Shown here: in pieces, positions 63,264 through 64,000 of the stretch
Numbering within the stretch: the stretch's first letter is position 1
How the letters are laid out: every line of letters starts with the position of its first letter
Assembly (NCBI RefSeq): GCF_036670025.1
Contig: NZ_CP137640.1
Coordinates: forward strand, 4,126,001 to 4,190,000
From: Bacillus_BD oryzisoli
GTDB lineage: Bacteria > Bacillota > Bacilli > Bacillales > Cytobacillaceae
Length of the DNA stretch: 64,000 nucleotides
Reading direction: 5' to 3'
Notes under the pieces: generated by a model
What the model was told of the DNA's origin: nothing
The model's input: the letters and a program-made list of their open reading frames with translations, nothing else
Database searches by the model: none
Made by a program: the position numbers and the translations under genes

Positions 63264-64000
63264 GTGAAAAATACGATTTTTGCTTTGGCGGAGGACTCTC
63301 CGAAATACAAACAAATCTATGAACAATTTAAACGATTTATTGAACAAGGCGATATCCTTCCACATGAGCAGCTGCCCTCCATTCGTGAATTGGCAGAATC
63401 CCTTCAAGTCAGCCGTAATACAACATTAACGGCATATGAACAGTTGGTCGCTGAAGGCTATATTCGCAGTGAAGGAAGAAAAGGTTATTTTGCCAATGAA
63501 TTAGAACATGACTTCATTCAGGAAACGAAAGATCTACCAATCGATCCAATTAGTGAAAAGGAAGCCACACCGGTTCTCATTGACTTCCGGGCAGGTGCCG
63601 TCGATCAATCACATTTTCCTTTAAAAATTTGGCGGAGAATCTCCAATCAAATGCTCACCTTAAAGGAGAGCTACAAATACGGGGACCGCTTTGGAGAATC
63701 ATTTCTTCGTGAACAAATTGCAGCCTACTTACTGCAATCCCGCGGGGTGAAAACAGAGGCAGATGCCATTATCGTCGGCAGTACGACACAGCAATTGCTC
63801 GTTAACCTTGGATTCATTTTACAAGAGGAATTCCAAAGCATTATCGTCGAAGACCCCGGGTATGATGGAGTTAGAGAGGCCTTTCAACTACATCATTTTG
63901 CATTTGAAACGTTACCTATTTATGAAGAGGGAGCTGATTTTTCCCAACTAGAACAAACGACATCCAGACTAATCTATGTCACACCTTCACACCATTGTCC
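63264..64000 (+). CDS. MocR-family (GntR-aminotransferase) regulator, 3' end outside window
   Basis: About 245 codons are visible. Residues 10-80 form a GntR winged helix (PSIRELAESLQVSRNTTLTAYEQL). From about residue 115 the PLP-aminotransferase fold begins (FRAGAVDQSHFP, GSTTQQLLVNLG, VEDPGYDGVREAF). It resembles PdxR/GabR. GTG start 7 nt after AAGGTG. The target is not clear; the B6-salvage pair at 17-19 kb is far away. Confidence 0.88.
   Translation, partial: MKNTIFALAEDSPKYKQIYEQFKRFIEQGDILPHEQLPSIRELAESLQVSRNTTLTAYEQLVAEGYIRSEGRKGYFANELEHDFIQETKDLPIDPISEKEATPVLIDFRAGAVDQSHFPLKIWRRISNQMLTLKESYKYGDRFGESFLREQIAAYLLQSRGVKTEADAIIVGSTTQQLLVNLGFILQEEFQSIIVEDPGYDGVREAFQLHHFAFETLPIYEEGADFSQLEQTTSRLIYVTPSHHC

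Overview
The window looks like the chromosome of a low-GC, endospore-forming Bacillaceae bacterium (Bacillus sensu lato, perhaps Neobacillus- or Peribacillus-like). The signs are AT-rich DNA, GGAGG ribosome sites with frequent GTG/TTG starts, compact intrinsic terminators, and orthologues of Bacillus genes such as adhA/adhR, ytcD-ytbD-ytbE, yhgE, paiB, scoAB and tgl. Spore-linked genes (tgl, a YjcZ-like protein, a Spo0E-like phosphatase, DUF3231) support this. No rRNA, tRNA, CRISPR or prophage was seen.

Layout. 1-6.3 kb: an ABC ATPase, a Ktr potassium channel with an NhaP antiporter, and aldehyde-responsive adhA with its divergent MerR regulator. 6.4-13 kb: a MarR regulator, an HD phosphohydrolase, TerC, DUF3231, two CBO0543 membrane proteins and a lipoprotein. 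13.2-17 kb: a GntR/ABC/secreted-protein operon facing an orphan ATP-synthase-c-like gene, with four matching operator dyads between them. 17.2-18.9 kb: a divergent ECF S component and pyridoxal kinase (vitamin B6 salvage). 18.9-21.6 kb: ytcD/ytbD/ytbE. 22.9-25.2 kb: carboxy(nor)spermidine synthesis. 25.3-26.7 and 51.0-52.4 kb: two IS1341-type tnpB elements, one with a mutated nuclease site. 27-45 kb: efflux and stress genes (EamA, TetR/YhgE, HAD, MFS, PaiB, GDPD, FHA regulator, MBL hydrolase, aldo-keto reductase, pirin) and a sporulation pair (YjcZ-like, Tgl). 45-57 kb: alkyladenine glycosylase, MFS, SDR, hydrolases, a TetR circuit and a nuclease-helicase fusion. 57.4-64 kb: LysR with scoA-scoB-citrate synthase, two tiny regulators (Spo0E-like, FbpB-like), a crotonase and a MocR regulator.

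Two themes stand out. First, the region is decaying: there are relics or frameshifts of crcB, a saccharopine dehydrogenase, a sugar acetyltransferase, namA, gyrA, an SDR, an acyl-CoA carboxylase and a DUF4260 gene cut by an insertion. Second, a family of short hairpin-forming repeats around the core GGGACAGGCACC is scattered between genes and in two cases forms the 3' end of a coding sequence. Regulatory DNA is unusually legible, with clear MerR, MarR, HxlR, GntR and TetR operators. The best candidates for something new are the orphan c-subunit-like gene with its operator array and the intact tnpB carrying an active-site Asp-to-Asn change.
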